From: Anaerocolumna sp.
Lineage (GTDB): Bacteria > Bacillota > Clostridia > Lachnospirales > Lachnospiraceae
Direction: 5' to 3'
Assembly: GCA_029239975.1 (NCBI GenBank)
Contig: JARBTX010000002.1
Span: 66,482-127,082 of the forward strand
DNA: 60,601 nucleotides
A model generated the notes under the pieces. It saw only the letters and a program-made list of their open reading frames with translations, was not told the origin of the DNA and did not search any database. Positions within the stretch are counted from its first letter, which is position 1. Each line of letters begins with the position of its first letter. The position numbers and the translations under genes are program-made. Of this stretch, positions 51,835 to 60,601 are shown piece after piece.

Positions 51835-52411
51835 CATAAGAGATTTTATGAAAAGCAAAAGAGGTTACGTGGTATTGGTTTTAACTTTCATAATTATATT
51901 TTCATTTTTTTATTATCAATTCAACTTTAGCAAAGTTGGTATATATAATAAAGTTTCGAAACAAGATGGTTATGTGGTTACAGAAATACAAAAGCCAATT
52001 ACGTTTACTACATTTATAAAACCAGAATGGTTTCCCCAAGGTTCGAATAAAGAAAATAAACTAAATATTGAGCTTGCTAAGATAGGACGTGTTGGAATCA
52101 AAATTGAAAAAATTATAGATCGCGGCGATGATATATATTTTAGCTTTGATGATATCCCTTATATTAAGTATAAAGAAGGAGAATATTTAAGCAGTTATGT
52201 AATGAATGAAGATGGTACCTTTACATCCTATAGTTTAGTAGATGCTTTCACTGTAATCGCCTCGAATAGTGAAGTAAACATAGGCCAAAATGGAGTTGGA
52301 CCAGATTCTAAATTTGGCTTTTGCATCTCCAAAAATGACTTTGAGACGATAAAAAACGGTTTCACATTAGTATACAAAGGGTCAGTTTACTATAAATATA
52401 CGAAGAATTAA
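51827..52411 (+). CDS. Single-pass membrane protein of unknown function
   Basis: 194 aa: a short cytoplasmic N-terminus, one membrane helix (about 16-33), then a ~155-residue outside domain of mixed strands. No recognised domain. The start at ATG 51827 overlaps the preceding small lipoprotein gene (ATGATTAA); ATG 51848 is an alternative. The stop codon lies next to the terminator stem. Likely a two-gene unit with the upstream gene. Confidence 0.65.
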   Translation: MINIRDFMKSKRGYVVLVLTFIIIFSFFYYQFNFSKVGIYNKVSKQDGYVVTEIQKPITFTTFIKPEWFPQGSNKENKLNIELAKIGRVGIKIEKIIDRGDDIYFSFDDIPYIKYKEGEYLSSYVMNEDGTFTSYSLVDAFTVIASNSEVNIGQNGVGPDSKFGFCISKNDFETIKNGFTLVYKGSVYYKYTKN

Positions 52412-52430
52412 GTTTCTTCGTATATTTTTA
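52397..52430 (+). terminator. Terminator overlapping the end of the preceding gene
   Basis: TATACGAAGAA (52397-52407) pairs perfectly with TTCTTCGTATA (52414-52424), followed by a T-rich run. Confidence 0.8.
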
Positions 52431-52537
52431 TACTCACATTGACCTTTTTACAAAAATCGAGTAAAATTTATGTTAATAAAAACGAATTTTGTATACTAAA
52501 CAGGATTTACGGTGTGATAAAAGATTGGAGGATGTAT

Positions 52538-53635
52538 ATGGCAGATAATATTTTATCTGGTGGTTTCGAAGAGTTGGACAAGCTAAAAAACATTCTTATA
52601 GAATTAAATCATTATAAAGATGAAAATGATGTGTTATTAAATGAAGAAGTACGTTTAGAAAAAAGCATCAAAGGCATGGAAAAAACCATTTCTGATGAGA
52701 TTAATAGTACAACAAGAAAACGTAAAGATGAAATAGAGGCAACTTATAACGAACAAATAGATTTGACTCGTGCTAGAATAAAAAAAATTAAAAATAAAAA
52801 AGAAAAATCAAAAAATGAGAAGATTAATGAAAGAATTGACACAGAAACTATGTCCTTAAAGGAAGAATATAACCAGTTTGTTGGTGATACAAAGTCTTTG
52901 TTAAAACATAATAGACTTCCAAAATTTTGTAATACAAAATTATACTATGCATTATTTATGCCCAAGGGAATCGAAGATTTTTTCATCATTTGTATTTCTT
53001 TATTTGTAATTCTTTTAGCTTTTCCTTATGGTATTTATACTTTTTTTATACCAAAAGAACAGATGATTTATTTAGTTTTTATATATCCTATTATAGTTAT
53101 ATTCTTTGGTGGATTATATATGTTAATCGAAAATAATACAAAAGACAAACATAAAGAAGAAATCATTAAACTTAGAGCAATACGTAAAAAAATTAAGCAA
53201 AATAAAAAGCAACGTAATATTATTAAAAATAATATTTTAAAAGATAGAGATGAAAGCAAATATGGGCTCGATAAATTCAATCAAGAACTGAATGAATTAG
53301 AAACAGAGTTAAATGATATAAACAAACAAAAGCAGGATGCTTTGTCCGTTTTTGATAATACCACTCGTTTTGTTATAAGCGAAGAAATTAAATCAAGAAC
53401 ACAAGAAGAATTAGATAAATTAAAGCTTCAATATGAGAAAGTCTACATGGAAGTTAAAAGTATGGAAGATAAGATTAAAAGTATGTCAATGGAGATTGCT
53501 AGTACATATGAAGCTTACCTAGGGAAGGAATTTATGTCAGTTGAAAAATTAGGAATACTAGAATCTTTTATGGAAGAGAACGGAATAGAAAGTATTTCAG
53601 AAGGTATTTTAATGTATAGAGAGAGTAATAAATAA
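52538..53635 (+). CDS. Coiled-coil protein with central two-TM hairpin
   Basis: 365 aa. The N-terminal ~120 residues and the C-terminal ~150 are highly charged coiled coil (Lys/Glu/Asn-rich); between them lie two membrane helices (about 148-170 and 178-200). Both coiled-coil arms are therefore on the same side, and they could pair. No known family recognised. Start ATG 52538 follows TGGAGG. It stands alone between two terminators. Confidence 0.7.
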   Translation: MADNILSGGFEELDKLKNILIELNHYKDENDVLLNEEVRLEKSIKGMEKTISDEINSTTRKRKDEIEATYNEQIDLTRARIKKIKNKKEKSKNEKINERIDTETMSLKEEYNQFVGDTKSLLKHNRLPKFCNTKLYYALFMPKGIEDFFIICISLFVILLAFPYGIYTFFIPKEQMIYLVFIYPIIVIFFGGLYMLIENNTKDKHKEEIIKLRAIRKKIKQNKKQRNIIKNNILKDRDESKYGLDKFNQELNELETELNDINKQKQDALSVFDNTTRFVISEEIKSRTQEELDKLKLQYEKVYMEVKSMEDKIKSMSMEIASTYEAYLGKEFMSVEKLGILESFMEENGIESISEGILMYRESNK

Positions 53636-53638
53636 TAT

Positions 53639-53703
53639 AAAAAAGGTTTGTTTTATAAAAGAATTTGGGTATCTTAATTCTATTTATAAAACAAACCTTT
53701 TTT
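53639..53703. terminator. Strong bidirectional terminator
   Basis: Perfect 21-bp stem (53639-53659 with 53683-53703) with A-run and T-run ends. It separates convergent genes. Confidence 0.92.
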
Positions 53704-53736
53704 AGTTAATCAATAAAGGAAGATAGTATCAAACAA

Positions 53737-54315
53737 TTATCGAATATCTCTGCTCAACTTGTAAAAGCAATAATTAATACCAGTGCAAATATAATCAGCA
53801 AGTACCATTACAATATTTAGCCTAGTTGTTTGTAATAGCATATGATCTAACATACCAGAAAAATTAACAATACCAGTAATAAAAATATCTCCTACAGGTG
53901 GTAAATTTTTATCAACTCCAGCACCAGGTAATAATGGACCTTCACCCAATGTGATATAGCCGATATGTCCTTGTTTTCCAAGAGAAGCGTCAATTGCTAT
54001 TACGAAAGCATTACGATGATTTTTATAGATGTGATTCATTGTTTCATTTAGATTTTTTGCATGGACTGGTTGTTCCAATGTTCCATATAAAACAATATTA
54101 TTCTGTTGTAATTTTGCTAATTTATAACCAACGATAGGTCCTAAACAGTCACCTGTTGCACGATCTGAGCCAATACATAAGAAGACAATCTGTCTATTTT
54201 TGTATCTATTTTTTTGAATCATTTCATGTAATAGTTTGCTAAAATCATACACAGAATAACGATCTTTTGTATTAAAATAATATAACTTCTTTTCGGCCTC
54301 TAATTCTTTGTTCAT
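53737..54315 (-). CDS. yyaC: YyaC-type spore protease-related protein
   Basis: 192 aa. 'VFLCIGSDRATGDCLGPIVG' and 'YGTLEQPVHAKNLNE' followed by 'VIAIDASLGKQGHIGYITLG' and 'PGAGVDKNLPPVGDIFITGI' are the YyaC/GPR-like fold motifs. Members occur only in spore formers and are related to germination protease GPR, acting in sporulation or germination. AGGAGG before ATG 54315. This is the best sign in the window that the organism forms spores. Confidence 0.92.
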   Translation of the reverse strand: MNKELEAEKKLYYFNTKDRYSVYDFSKLLHEMIQKNRYKNRQIVFLCIGSDRATGDCLGPIVGYKLAKLQQNNIVLYGTLEQPVHAKNLNETMNHIYKNHRNAFVIAIDASLGKQGHIGYITLGEGPLLPGAGVDKNLPPVGDIFITGIVNFSGMLDHMLLQTTRLNIVMVLADYICTGINYCFYKLSRDIR

Positions 54316-54641
54316 TAAAACCTCCTATTATACTTGTACTAATACAACCATATTCTGTAATAATAAAAGTATTACCTCAATTAATTAAAATAGTCTGAAT
54401 ATAGAAATAATTTACAAGTCATAATTCCCTAAGAAACTGTTAATTTCTAGTAGTGATTCGTAGTTAATTACAAATAAATTAGATATTTTCTAGAATCTAG
54501 TCGATTGAAGGAGTTAAAAACATAAAATATATTAGAACTTATCCAACTGTTTTGACATAATAATTGCCTAGCTTGTGTTACGATTGGTGGTAGTAACATG
54601 AAATCATCATATAGATTGACTAGGTAGGAGGGGTATAAGCT
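54316..54641. other. Divergent intergenic region
   Basis: 326 bp between yyaC (minus) and the LysM gene (plus). TTGACA near 54553 may be the -35 for the LysM gene. No gene or RNA motif is seen. Confidence 0.4.
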
Positions 54642-56087
54642 ATGGACGATACCTACAAAAACAACGGTAGTCTGAAACAACCGGACCCAGTGAATACTGC
54701 ACTTTATAAAATGCCAAAAAATATACGACAAGTTGGTAATATTACATCTCACAATAAAATTATATATATAGAAGATTATGTTATGACTTTTATTAAACAG
54801 TTATCAGATAAAGATCATTCTGGTTGTGGGATTGCAGTTTTATTAGGTTATTACATTAGAACAGAAGAAGGAAGAAATATATTTATTAAAGCTGCTATTG
54901 AAATGAAAGATATAGATAATGGTGATGGTATTGGATTCTCAGATGAGGGCTGGACAAGTATTTATGAGAATATTAAAAAATACTTTACGGATGTTGAGAT
55001 AGTAGGTTGGGCATTAATTGGACCAGAATTTTTCCTTGAAAGTGGAGAGAAAATTAGAAAAGTACATATTGAGAATTTCCCTGGGCCAGATAAAATCTTA
55101 TTAAAGATGGATAGCTTAGAGAAGGAAGAAACCTTCTATATTAATGAAAACAATCAATTAATGAAACAAAATGGTTATTATATCTACTATGAAAAAAATG
55201 AAGAAATGCAAAACTACATGATTGATAATAAAGAAGTTATCAGTGAAGAAAGAACATATAGTGATCAAACGACTAGAAAAATTAGAAGTGTCATCCAAGA
55301 AAAGAAAGAAGTAAAAGATGATAAAAGTGTAGTTAGACTTTTATATGCTGCAAGCACATTATTAGCTATTATTGTATTAGTAATTGCTGCTACTATGCTT
55401 GATAATTATGAGCAAATGAAGAATATGGAAGTTGCAATTAATCAGATTACTGAAAGTCTAAATGTAGTAAAAGAAAATAATCAAGCAGATACACAAGTAG
55501 CAGAAGATACATCAAATAGTGAAATAGATGATAAAGAAAACCAGTCAGAAACAGCAGATCAAGAATCAACAGATACAGATACCATAAAAGATGAGAATAT
55601 CTTAGATGTCGCAAATGAATCAGAAAATTCTAATGAGCATGGAACCAATGCAGATGGAACTGATGAGAATGCAATGGATATTGAGACTATCTCTGGAAAT
55701 GTGGTAGTTGAAGATGATGAAGATTCGACTGGTTCAAATAATGAAGACCAAGACAAACCAACAGATAATGATAACACAGATGAAAGCAATGATTCCAAAG
55801 ATACAGACTCAGAACAAGATAAACAAGAAGATGAAAACACGAACAAAGACTCAGATGATTCAAAGAAAGATAGTGATAAATCCAATGAGAAAGGCACAGA
55901 TGCAACAGATAAAACAACAAGTACCAATGCTAATGTAAACTATTACATTGTTCGTGAAGGAGATTCACTAGTAGGAATTTGCTTTGAATTGTATAATTCA
56001 ACAAGTAATTTATCTAAGATTATGGAACTAAACGGAATTGAAGATCAAGATAAGATATTCATTGGACAAAAGTTAATTGTACCTTAA
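54642..56087 (+). CDS. Membrane-anchored LysM protein
   Basis: 481 aa: a folded cytoplasmic N-terminal domain (~1-210) with 'SGCGIAVLLGYYIRTEEGRN' and similar strands, possibly JAB/MPN-like in shape but without its zinc motif, one membrane helix (about 232-252), then ~170 residues of very acidic Asp/Glu/Asn/Ser/Thr sequence, and a C-terminal LysM (about 436-481, 'YYIVREGDSLVGICFELYNS' to 'IFIGQKLIVP') that binds peptidoglycan outside. It probably ties a cytoplasmic function to the wall. GGAGGGG before the start. Confidence 0.85.
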   Translation: MDDTYKNNGSLKQPDPVNTALYKMPKNIRQVGNITSHNKIIYIEDYVMTFIKQLSDKDHSGCGIAVLLGYYIRTEEGRNIFIKAAIEMKDIDNGDGIGFSDEGWTSIYENIKKYFTDVEIVGWALIGPEFFLESGEKIRKVHIENFPGPDKILLKMDSLEKEETFYINENNQLMKQNGYYIYYEKNEEMQNYMIDNKEVISEERTYSDQTTRKIRSVIQEKKEVKDDKSVVRLLYAASTLLAIIVLVIAATMLDNYEQMKNMEVAINQITESLNVVKENNQADTQVAEDTSNSEIDDKENQSETADQESTDTDTIKDENILDVANESENSNEHGTNADGTDENAMDIETISGNVVVEDDEDSTGSNNEDQDKPTDNDNTDESNDSKDTDSEQDKQEDENTNKDSDDSKKDSDKSNEKGTDATDKTTSTNANVNYYIVREGDSLVGICFELYNSTSNLSKIMELNGIEDQDKIFIGQKLIVP

Positions 56088-56125
56088 AGTTTTTAAGACA
56101 CTCTGCATTGGTTAAACATAATAAC

Positions 56126-56191
56126 TGCCACAATCAGCAAATCAATGCTCAAGATATTTGGGCATAACATTTACTATTGTGGCACTTTTTT
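56126..56191 (+). terminator. Nested-hairpin terminator
   Basis: TGCCACAAT (56126-56134) pairs with ATTGTGGCA (56176-56184), with inner ATGCTCAA/TTGGGCAT, then six T. Confidence 0.8.
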
Positions 56192-56364
56192 ATGTTTTGT
56201 TCGGAAAGATAATTGTGAATAAGTACGATTTACTAGAATAATTTGATAAATAATTAGTGTCATCATGGAAAAAATAAGTTATAATTAGTCATGAATTGAT
56301 TTAAATGAATAAATACCTATAAATATTACATATCGAAAGATAAACTGGTTAAAAAGGAGTAGTT

Positions 56365-57540
56365 ATGGCAATAGAATTAGAAAAACGTGATTTAAGAAGT
56401 TATGAATTAAGAAAACGTAAACATAAACAAGTAATAACAGCTATAACAATAGTAGCAATTATAATAAGCTTAGGTTTAATTGGATTTTTTGTAAAATTGT
56501 TTTTAAATAAAAACTATTCCAAATATGAAGTTTTACATTCAATGGAACGAAGTGATACTAGTTTTTCTAGATATGAAAGTTATGGTTCAGGTATTTTAAA
56601 ATATAGTAAAGATGGAGCAATGGCAATGGATGGAGCAGGGAATTTACTCTGGAATGGTCCATTTGAGATGAAAGATCCTATTGTAGATATAACAGGTAAA
56701 TACGTAGCGTTAGCCGATCGTGGATATGATACAATACATATATTTAACGGAAATGGTGGAATGGAAACAGTAAATACCAATAATCGTATCATTAAAATTG
56801 AAGTTGCAAACCAAGGTGTAGTAGCAGCATTATTAGATGGGCCGGATGTAAATTACATTCAGTTATATACGGAAGAAGGCAGTATGCCAGTTGATATTAG
56901 AACATTGAATGAAAAAGATGGATATCCAGTTGATATTGCATTATCACAAGATGGAAGAAAATTGGTCACGAGTTATGTATCTATTCTAAATGGAGTGACT
57001 CAAAGTAAAGTAACTTTTTATAACTTTGGTGGAGTAGGACAAAATTATATTGGCAAAGTCGTTGGTGGATTTGATTTTGGACAAACCATTGTCCCAGATG
57101 TAGATTTCATAAATAACGATACAGTATGTGCGTTCGGTGATGATAAATTTAGCATCTATTCAATGAAAGAAAAGCCAGAATTGGTGTACGAAGAAAAATT
57201 ATCTGCGGAAGTAAAAAGCATTATACATAGTGAAAAATATGTTGGATTGGTCTTAAATAATGATGGAGAAGAAAAAAATCGAATTGTAATATATGATTTA
57301 AAAGGAAAAGTTATATTTAACGAAACAACAAATCTAGATTACAATAAAATTTTTATCTCTGGAGATGAAGTTATAGCATATTCAGATAATGAGTGGAACA
57401 TATGGAATTTAAGCGGTAGTAAAAAATTTCATTATACTTTTGATGCAAACATTTCTTATATTTTACCTGTAAATAACGTAGATAAATATATATTAGTAGA
57501 TGACACAAGCATAAATGAAATAAAATTATTAGAGAATTAA
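56365..57540 (+). CDS. DUF5711 family membrane-anchored propeller protein
   Basis: 391 aa: a charged cytoplasmic N-terminus ('LEKRDLRSYELRKRKHKQV'), one membrane helix (about 25-49), and a ~340-residue outside beta-propeller ('GSGILKYSKDGAMAMDGAGN', 'IALSQDGRKLVTSY', 'YVGLVLNNDGEEKNRIVIYD'). It matches DUF5711, common in Lachnospiraceae and usually followed by a CvpA gene, as here after 21 bp. Role unknown, presumably in the envelope. AAAGGAG before the start. Confidence 0.88.
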   Translation: MAIELEKRDLRSYELRKRKHKQVITAITIVAIIISLGLIGFFVKLFLNKNYSKYEVLHSMERSDTSFSRYESYGSGILKYSKDGAMAMDGAGNLLWNGPFEMKDPIVDITGKYVALADRGYDTIHIFNGNGGMETVNTNNRIIKIEVANQGVVAALLDGPDVNYIQLYTEEGSMPVDIRTLNEKDGYPVDIALSQDGRKLVTSYVSILNGVTQSKVTFYNFGGVGQNYIGKVVGGFDFGQTIVPDVDFINNDTVCAFGDDKFSIYSMKEKPELVYEEKLSAEVKSIIHSEKYVGLVLNNDGEEKNRIVIYDLKGKVIFNETTNLDYNKIFISGDEVIAYSDNEWNIWNLSGSKKFHYTFDANISYILPVNNVDKYILVDDTSINEIKLLEN

Positions 57541-57561
57541 AGAATTAGTAGGAGGCGGGTT

Positions 57562-58257
57562 ATGAGTTGGTTAGCAATTTTAGTATTAGTAGTTTTAGCA
57601 GGGTATTCATTTTATGGAAGGCAAAGGGGATTTATAAGAACAGTATTTACTCTATTTTCAACCATCATCGCATTATTGCTTACATCCTGGTTTAGTCCAA
57701 TCATAAGTAAAGAAGTGCAAAAAAATGATAAAATAATGCGATTTGTTAATGAGAAAGTTTCTAAAGTAGTTAATTTTGATGATGCAGGATCAAAAATATC
57801 AGATCAAGTTAATTTTATAGATAAGCTACCTTTACCAAAGTCATTAAAACATACCTTAGTAGAGAATAATACAACGGATGTATATGTTGCTATGGCTGTA
57901 GATAATTTTGAAGATTACGTAAGCAACTCCATTGCTCGTATTATTATTAATGCAGCTGTGTTTTTAGCAGTTATGCTAGTAATAACAATCGGTTTAGCAG
58001 TTCTACTAGAAGCGCTTAATATAATTAGTAAGTTACCATTAATTAATGGATTAAATAAAACAGCAGGATTACTAGCAGGTCTTTTGCATGGAATAATTAT
58101 CATTTGGATTGGATGTATTGTACTAACTATGTTTAGCAGTACTCATATAGTGCAAAAGATGTTTGTTTTAATTAATGAAAGTGCTTTCTTAAGTACTATT
58201 TATAATAATAACTTGTTACTTAAATTTATCACAAACCTAGGAGCTATATTGTTCTAA
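57562..58257 (+). CDS. CvpA family protein
   Basis: 231 aa with four membrane helices: two at the N-terminus ('LAILVLVVLAGYSFYGRQRG', then 'FTLFSTIIALLLTSW') and two near 130-195, with 'GLLHGIIIIWIGCIVL'. The 'GYxRGFIRTVF' start is the CvpA signature (named for colicin V production, now seen as a general envelope or cell-shape factor). Co-transcribed with the DUF5711 gene; GGAGG before ATG 57562. Confidence 0.9.
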   Translation: MSWLAILVLVVLAGYSFYGRQRGFIRTVFTLFSTIIALLLTSWFSPIISKEVQKNDKIMRFVNEKVSKVVNFDDAGSKISDQVNFIDKLPLPKSLKHTLVENNTTDVYVAMAVDNFEDYVSNSIARIIINAAVFLAVMLVITIGLAVLLEALNIISKLPLINGLNKTAGLLAGLLHGIIIIWIGCIVLTMFSSTHIVQKMFVLINESAFLSTIYNNNLLLKFITNLGAILF

Positions 58258-58288
58258 GATTTAAATATAAACTTATAAAGTATAACTT

Positions 58289-58330
58289 GAAAAATATACA
58301 ACTAGATAACGAATTAGTTGTATATTTTCT
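58289..58330 (+). terminator. Terminator of the DUF5711-CvpA operon
   Basis: GAAAAATATACAACTA (58289-58304) pairs with TAGTTGTATATTTTC (58315-58329) with one slipped base, then TTTA. Confidence 0.75.
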
Positions 58331-58490
58331 TTATAAATTAATTTTGAAAGTATACAATCAAATTACATCGAATTAAATATTAGAAAATAGTTTACTAGCA
58401 AAATACAATACTAATATCTCATTAATAGTATCTATGAAGTTCATCTTCTGTAAATAAAAGGTCTAAATAAAAAGGGGAAGGTATTTTAGG

Positions 58491-59828
58491 ATGAAAAAGA
58501 AATTACTTATAGCATTATTACTCACAAGTATGTTAATTAGTATTAGCTGTAGTAAAAAAGATGATATTACTGTACAAGAAGATAAAGTTACAGGAAATGA
58601 CGCAGTAACAGTTCAAGGTGAAACAGCAGTAGTAGATGAAATAACAGTAGTAGATGAAACAACAGTAGTGGATGAAATAAAAGTAGCCGATGAAAAAACA
58701 GATAACACAAATATTATTTTACCAAAACCAGATACAAATTATGTAACAGAAGCAATGCAAGGAAGAGCAAATGTAGGTGAAGGTAATCTATCAAGATTAG
58801 CAGCAGTAATGAGAAAAGCACAGAATGGGGAAGAAATAACAGTAGGTGTAATTGGCGGGTCGATTACCCAAGGGTCTAGTACAAGTAACATAGAAAATTC
58901 ATATGCTTATCGTACTTATGAGTGGTGGGTACAAGCATTTCCTAATACAAAAATCAATTATATCAATGCAGGTATTGGAGCAACGAATTCATACCTTGGA
59001 GTACATAGAGTGGATAAGGATTTACTTTCACAAAAACCAGATGTTGTTGTGGTTGAATTCTCTGTAAATGATAGTGCAAATGAATTTTTTAAAGAAACTT
59101 ATGAAGATTTAATTCGAAAGATATTAAGTGCAGAAAATAATCCTGCAGTTATTCTATTATATACAACCATGGAAGATGGAACCAGTGCCCAAGCACAGCA
59201 TCTGCATGTTGGTTTTAAGTATGAAATTCCAAGAATCAGTTATCGTGATGCAGTATTACAAGAAATAAAAGATGGTACATTTACTTGGAAAGATATCTCC
59301 CCAGACAACATACATCCAAATGATAAAGGACATGCAATCATTGGTGAATTAATGTGGAACTTTTTAAATTCTGTTCGTGAAAAATTAGATTCAATTCAAG
59401 ATGAAGTGAAACCACTTGATGTAGAGCCTATCTTTAGAGAGACCTATAAAGAAGCGACAATACTTGATAATGAAACTATAGATCCAATTCAAATAGGAAG
59501 TTTTGAAAAGAGTAGTGTTTATGATAGATTTAAGAACAATTGGACAACGAAGACAGGCGAAGAGTCAATTATATTTAAAACAGATGCGATGAATATAGGT
59601 ATCATGTATTATAAAACAACAGATGGTAAAAGTGGACAATTTGACGTATATGTTGATGGTGATTATAAAGCTACATTAGATGCTAACTTTTCTGGTGGTT
59701 GGGGTAACTATGCGGAAACAGTAGAAATATATCGTTCAAAAGAAAAACAATCTCATACAATAGAGATAAAAAGATCAGAAAATTCTACTGGAGATGAGTT
59801 TTCTATTCTAGGTTTATTAATATCTTAA
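58491..59828 (+). CDS. SGNH/GDSL-hydrolase lipoprotein
   Basis: 445 aa: lipoprotein signal (lipobox 'SISC', Cys near 20), a linker with four copies of a six-residue V-V-D-E repeat, an SGNH esterase domain with nucleophile Ser124 in 'IGGSITQGSS', the Gly block 'NAGIGATNS', Asn in 'FSVNDSANEF', and Asp272/His275 in 'DNIHPNDKGH', then a ~115-residue C-terminal beta domain ('FDVYVDGDYKATLDANFSGG'), possibly carbohydrate binding. Likely a surface carbohydrate esterase that removes acetyl groups from plant polysaccharide or wall glycan. GGGGAAGG-type site before the start. Confidence 0.88.
   Translation: MKKKLLIALLLTSMLISISCSKKDDITVQEDKVTGNDAVTVQGETAVVDEITVVDETTVVDEIKVADEKTDNTNIILPKPDTNYVTEAMQGRANVGEGNLSRLAAVMRKAQNGEEITVGVIGGSITQGSSTSNIENSYAYRTYEWWVQAFPNTKINYINAGIGATNSYLGVHRVDKDLLSQKPDVVVVEFSVNDSANEFFKETYEDLIRKILSAENNPAVILLYTTMEDGTSAQAQHLHVGFKYEIPRISYRDAVLQEIKDGTFTWKDISPDNIHPNDKGHAIIGELMWNFLNSVREKLDSIQDEVKPLDVEPIFRETYKEATILDNETIDPIQIGSFEKSSVYDRFKNNWTTKTGEESIIFKTDAMNIGIMYYKTTDGKSGQFDVYVDGDYKATLDANFSGGWGNYAETVEIYRSKEKQSHTIEIKRSENSTGDEFSILGLLIS
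58629..58700 (+). repeat. 18-bp tandem repeat in the GDSL lipoprotein gene
   Basis: Four units of 18 bp based on GTAGTAGATGAAATAACA, encoding Val-Val-Asp-Glu-x-x. The third and fourth units are diverged. Confidence 0.8.
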
Positions 59829-60045
59829 CAGGCTAGAAATGAAGTTTCAAAAAATGGAACCCGTTTTCAAAATCAAGAATTTGAGTTTGTATTAAGAACT
59901 GTTATGTATGGTCCAAAAATTAATATAACAGCAATATAGTAAAAAGATGAAGTTGGTGGGTCTGCATTTCATTAAGTACAGAAAAAACAACAAATTAAAT
60001 AACGAATAATTTTATGGATTTTAGATAGAATAAATACAATTGTGT
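59829..60045 (+). other. Non-coding gap with an in-frame tail after the lipoprotein stop
   Basis: Directly after TAA 59826-59828 the same frame stays open for 36 codons to TAG 59937-59939, with a protein-like composition (..NGTRFQNQEFEFVLRTV..YGPKINITAI). No start codon or ribosome site of its own. It may be an old C-terminus or gene remnant. Confidence 0.3.
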
Positions 60046-60089
60046 AAAAAAGACATGGGATAGAGTTCATTAATCCTATGTCTTTTTTT
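60046..60089 (+). terminator. Terminator before the rRNA operon
   Basis: AAAAAAGACATGGGAT (60046-60061) pairs with 60073-60088 with one G-U, with flanking A and T runs. Confidence 0.88.
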
Positions 60090-60226
60090 ATTGAGAGGTA
60101 ATTAATAATAAATATTAAGTTTACTTACTAACTAGGAAAAATTTTATATAAATCTTATATTGTATAGGGTTAAAGTATTAATTTAACTACTTAAAATAAA
60201 ATTATAAAAAAGTTCTATTTAGGGGG

Positions 60227-60255
60227 TTGACATCATACGTTCAAGATGATATAAT
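60227..60255 (+). promoter_or_regulatory. rRNA operon promoter
   Basis: TTGACA (60227-60232), exactly 17 bases, TATAAT (60250-60255): a full consensus vegetative promoter, ~325 bp before the 16S gene. Confidence 0.9.
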
Positions 60256-60580
60256 TCATTTTGCTGACGCGCCAAACGGTATAAAAAATACAGTGATAAG
60301 CGTTAGTTACAAGTTAAAATCTATTAAGTTAGATAATCGAACATTGATAACTGAACAATAAAACAACCTTGAAAATTCTTTAAAATTTTCAATATAGATA
60401 ACATCGAAAGATGTGTTTATACGAACCGTATTTAATAAGTAATTATTAGATACAACCTAAAAAACAGTAAAATTTGAAACAAATGTTTCTTAAAAACATT
60501 ATAGTTTCAACGGAAATTAACGATTGTTTTAATCTTAGATTAAAAACAGCCAATGTTAATTCTGAACGATTAAACTTCAA
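60256..60580 (+). other. rRNA leader
   Basis: A transcribed leader of ~325 bp. GAAAATT-CTTTAA-AATTTTC (60371-60390) is a palindrome that contains a boxA-like CTTTAAAA. The last ~60 bp before 16S should form the 5' half of the RNase III processing stem with sequence beyond the window. No coding frame. Confidence 0.6.
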
Positions 60581-60601
60581 TTTGAGAGTTTGATCCTGGC
60601 T
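60581..60601 (+). rRNA. 16S ribosomal RNA, 5' end only
   Basis: The last 21 bases include GAGAGTTTGATCCTGGCT, the conserved start of bacterial 16S rRNA. The gene continues beyond the window. Confidence 0.95.

Noticed and set aside
55559..55938. Overlapping frames on both strands in the LysM gene
   Set aside because: They come from the low-complexity acidic linker (GAT/GAA/AAT-rich) and have no ribosome sites.
1..60601. Insertion sequences, prophage, tRNA genes, CRISPR arrays
   Set aside because: No transposase, integrase, phage structural gene, cloverleaf with CCA end, or regularly spaced repeat was found on either strand.

Overview
The window reads as low-GC, spore-forming, motile Firmicutes DNA, most likely a plant-polysaccharide-using Lachnospiraceae bacterium of the Lachnoclostridium phytofermentans type (inference). 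The grounds are AT-rich codon use, strong GGAGG ribosome binding sites, a YyaC spore protein, the dnaX-ybaB-recR cluster, a c-di-GMP-I riboswitch, methyl-accepting chemotaxis proteins, a GH74 xyloglucan hydrolase, and families I associate with Lachnospiraceae (DUF5711-CvpA, DUF5685, DUF6472, NiaR). No prophage, insertion sequence, CRISPR array or tRNA was seen. The window opens inside a truncated SCP2-like gene and ends in the first ~20 bases of a 16S rRNA gene.

Layout. 0-9 kb: SCP2-like gene (cut), soluble histidine kinase, HIT protein, MFS transporter, TSCPD protein-murG operon, flavin reductase, GH74 enzyme without signal peptide, class II aldolase. 9-17 kb: chemotaxis receptor behind a sigma-D-like promoter, mtnN, a 147-bp nested palindrome, a charged coiled-coil membrane protein, pgi, and an 89-aa protein paired with an M15 peptidase. 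17-24.3 kb: DUF554 protein, then a potassium module (KdpD/KdpE-like pair, TPR protein, two TrkA/KtrA proteins, a TrkH/KtrB channel and an overlapping OB-fold-like membrane protein). 24.3-27.9 kb: proline-rich 58-aa microprotein, niaR with a perfect palindromic operator candidate, then dnaX-ybaB-recR.

27.9-31.8 kb is the accessory stretch. Two adjacent genes (28700-29341 and 29343-29708) encode a two-TM beta-barrel protein resembling Cap15/OptE and a 121-aa minimal Cas10/GGDEF-like cyclase (mCpol/OptS). I read them as a Panoptes-like anti-phage cassette in reversed gene order and with a variant active site. Next come a secreted three-repeat protein and a divergent c-di-GMP-I-like riboswitch with a terminator but no intact gene behind it.

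31.8-44.6 kb: nucleotidyltransferase, DUF6472, GNAT proteins, a two-component system, two lipoproteins, DUF5685/J-domain/membrane genes, then on the minus strand a c-di-GMP riboswitch, a chemotaxis receptor and an EAL phosphodiesterase. The phosphodiesterase and the distant 89-aa gene share a strikingly conserved 34-bp upstream block. 44.8-60.6 kb: AraC regulator, GNAT, nitroreductase, ECF sigma/anti-sigma pair, lone mraY, a mini-OadB-like membrane protein, small membrane and coiled-coil proteins, yyaC, a LysM protein, DUF5711-CvpA, a GDSL lipoprotein, then the rRNA promoter, leader and 16S start.

All assignments come from reading motifs in the sequence. No alignment, structure prediction or database search was run.
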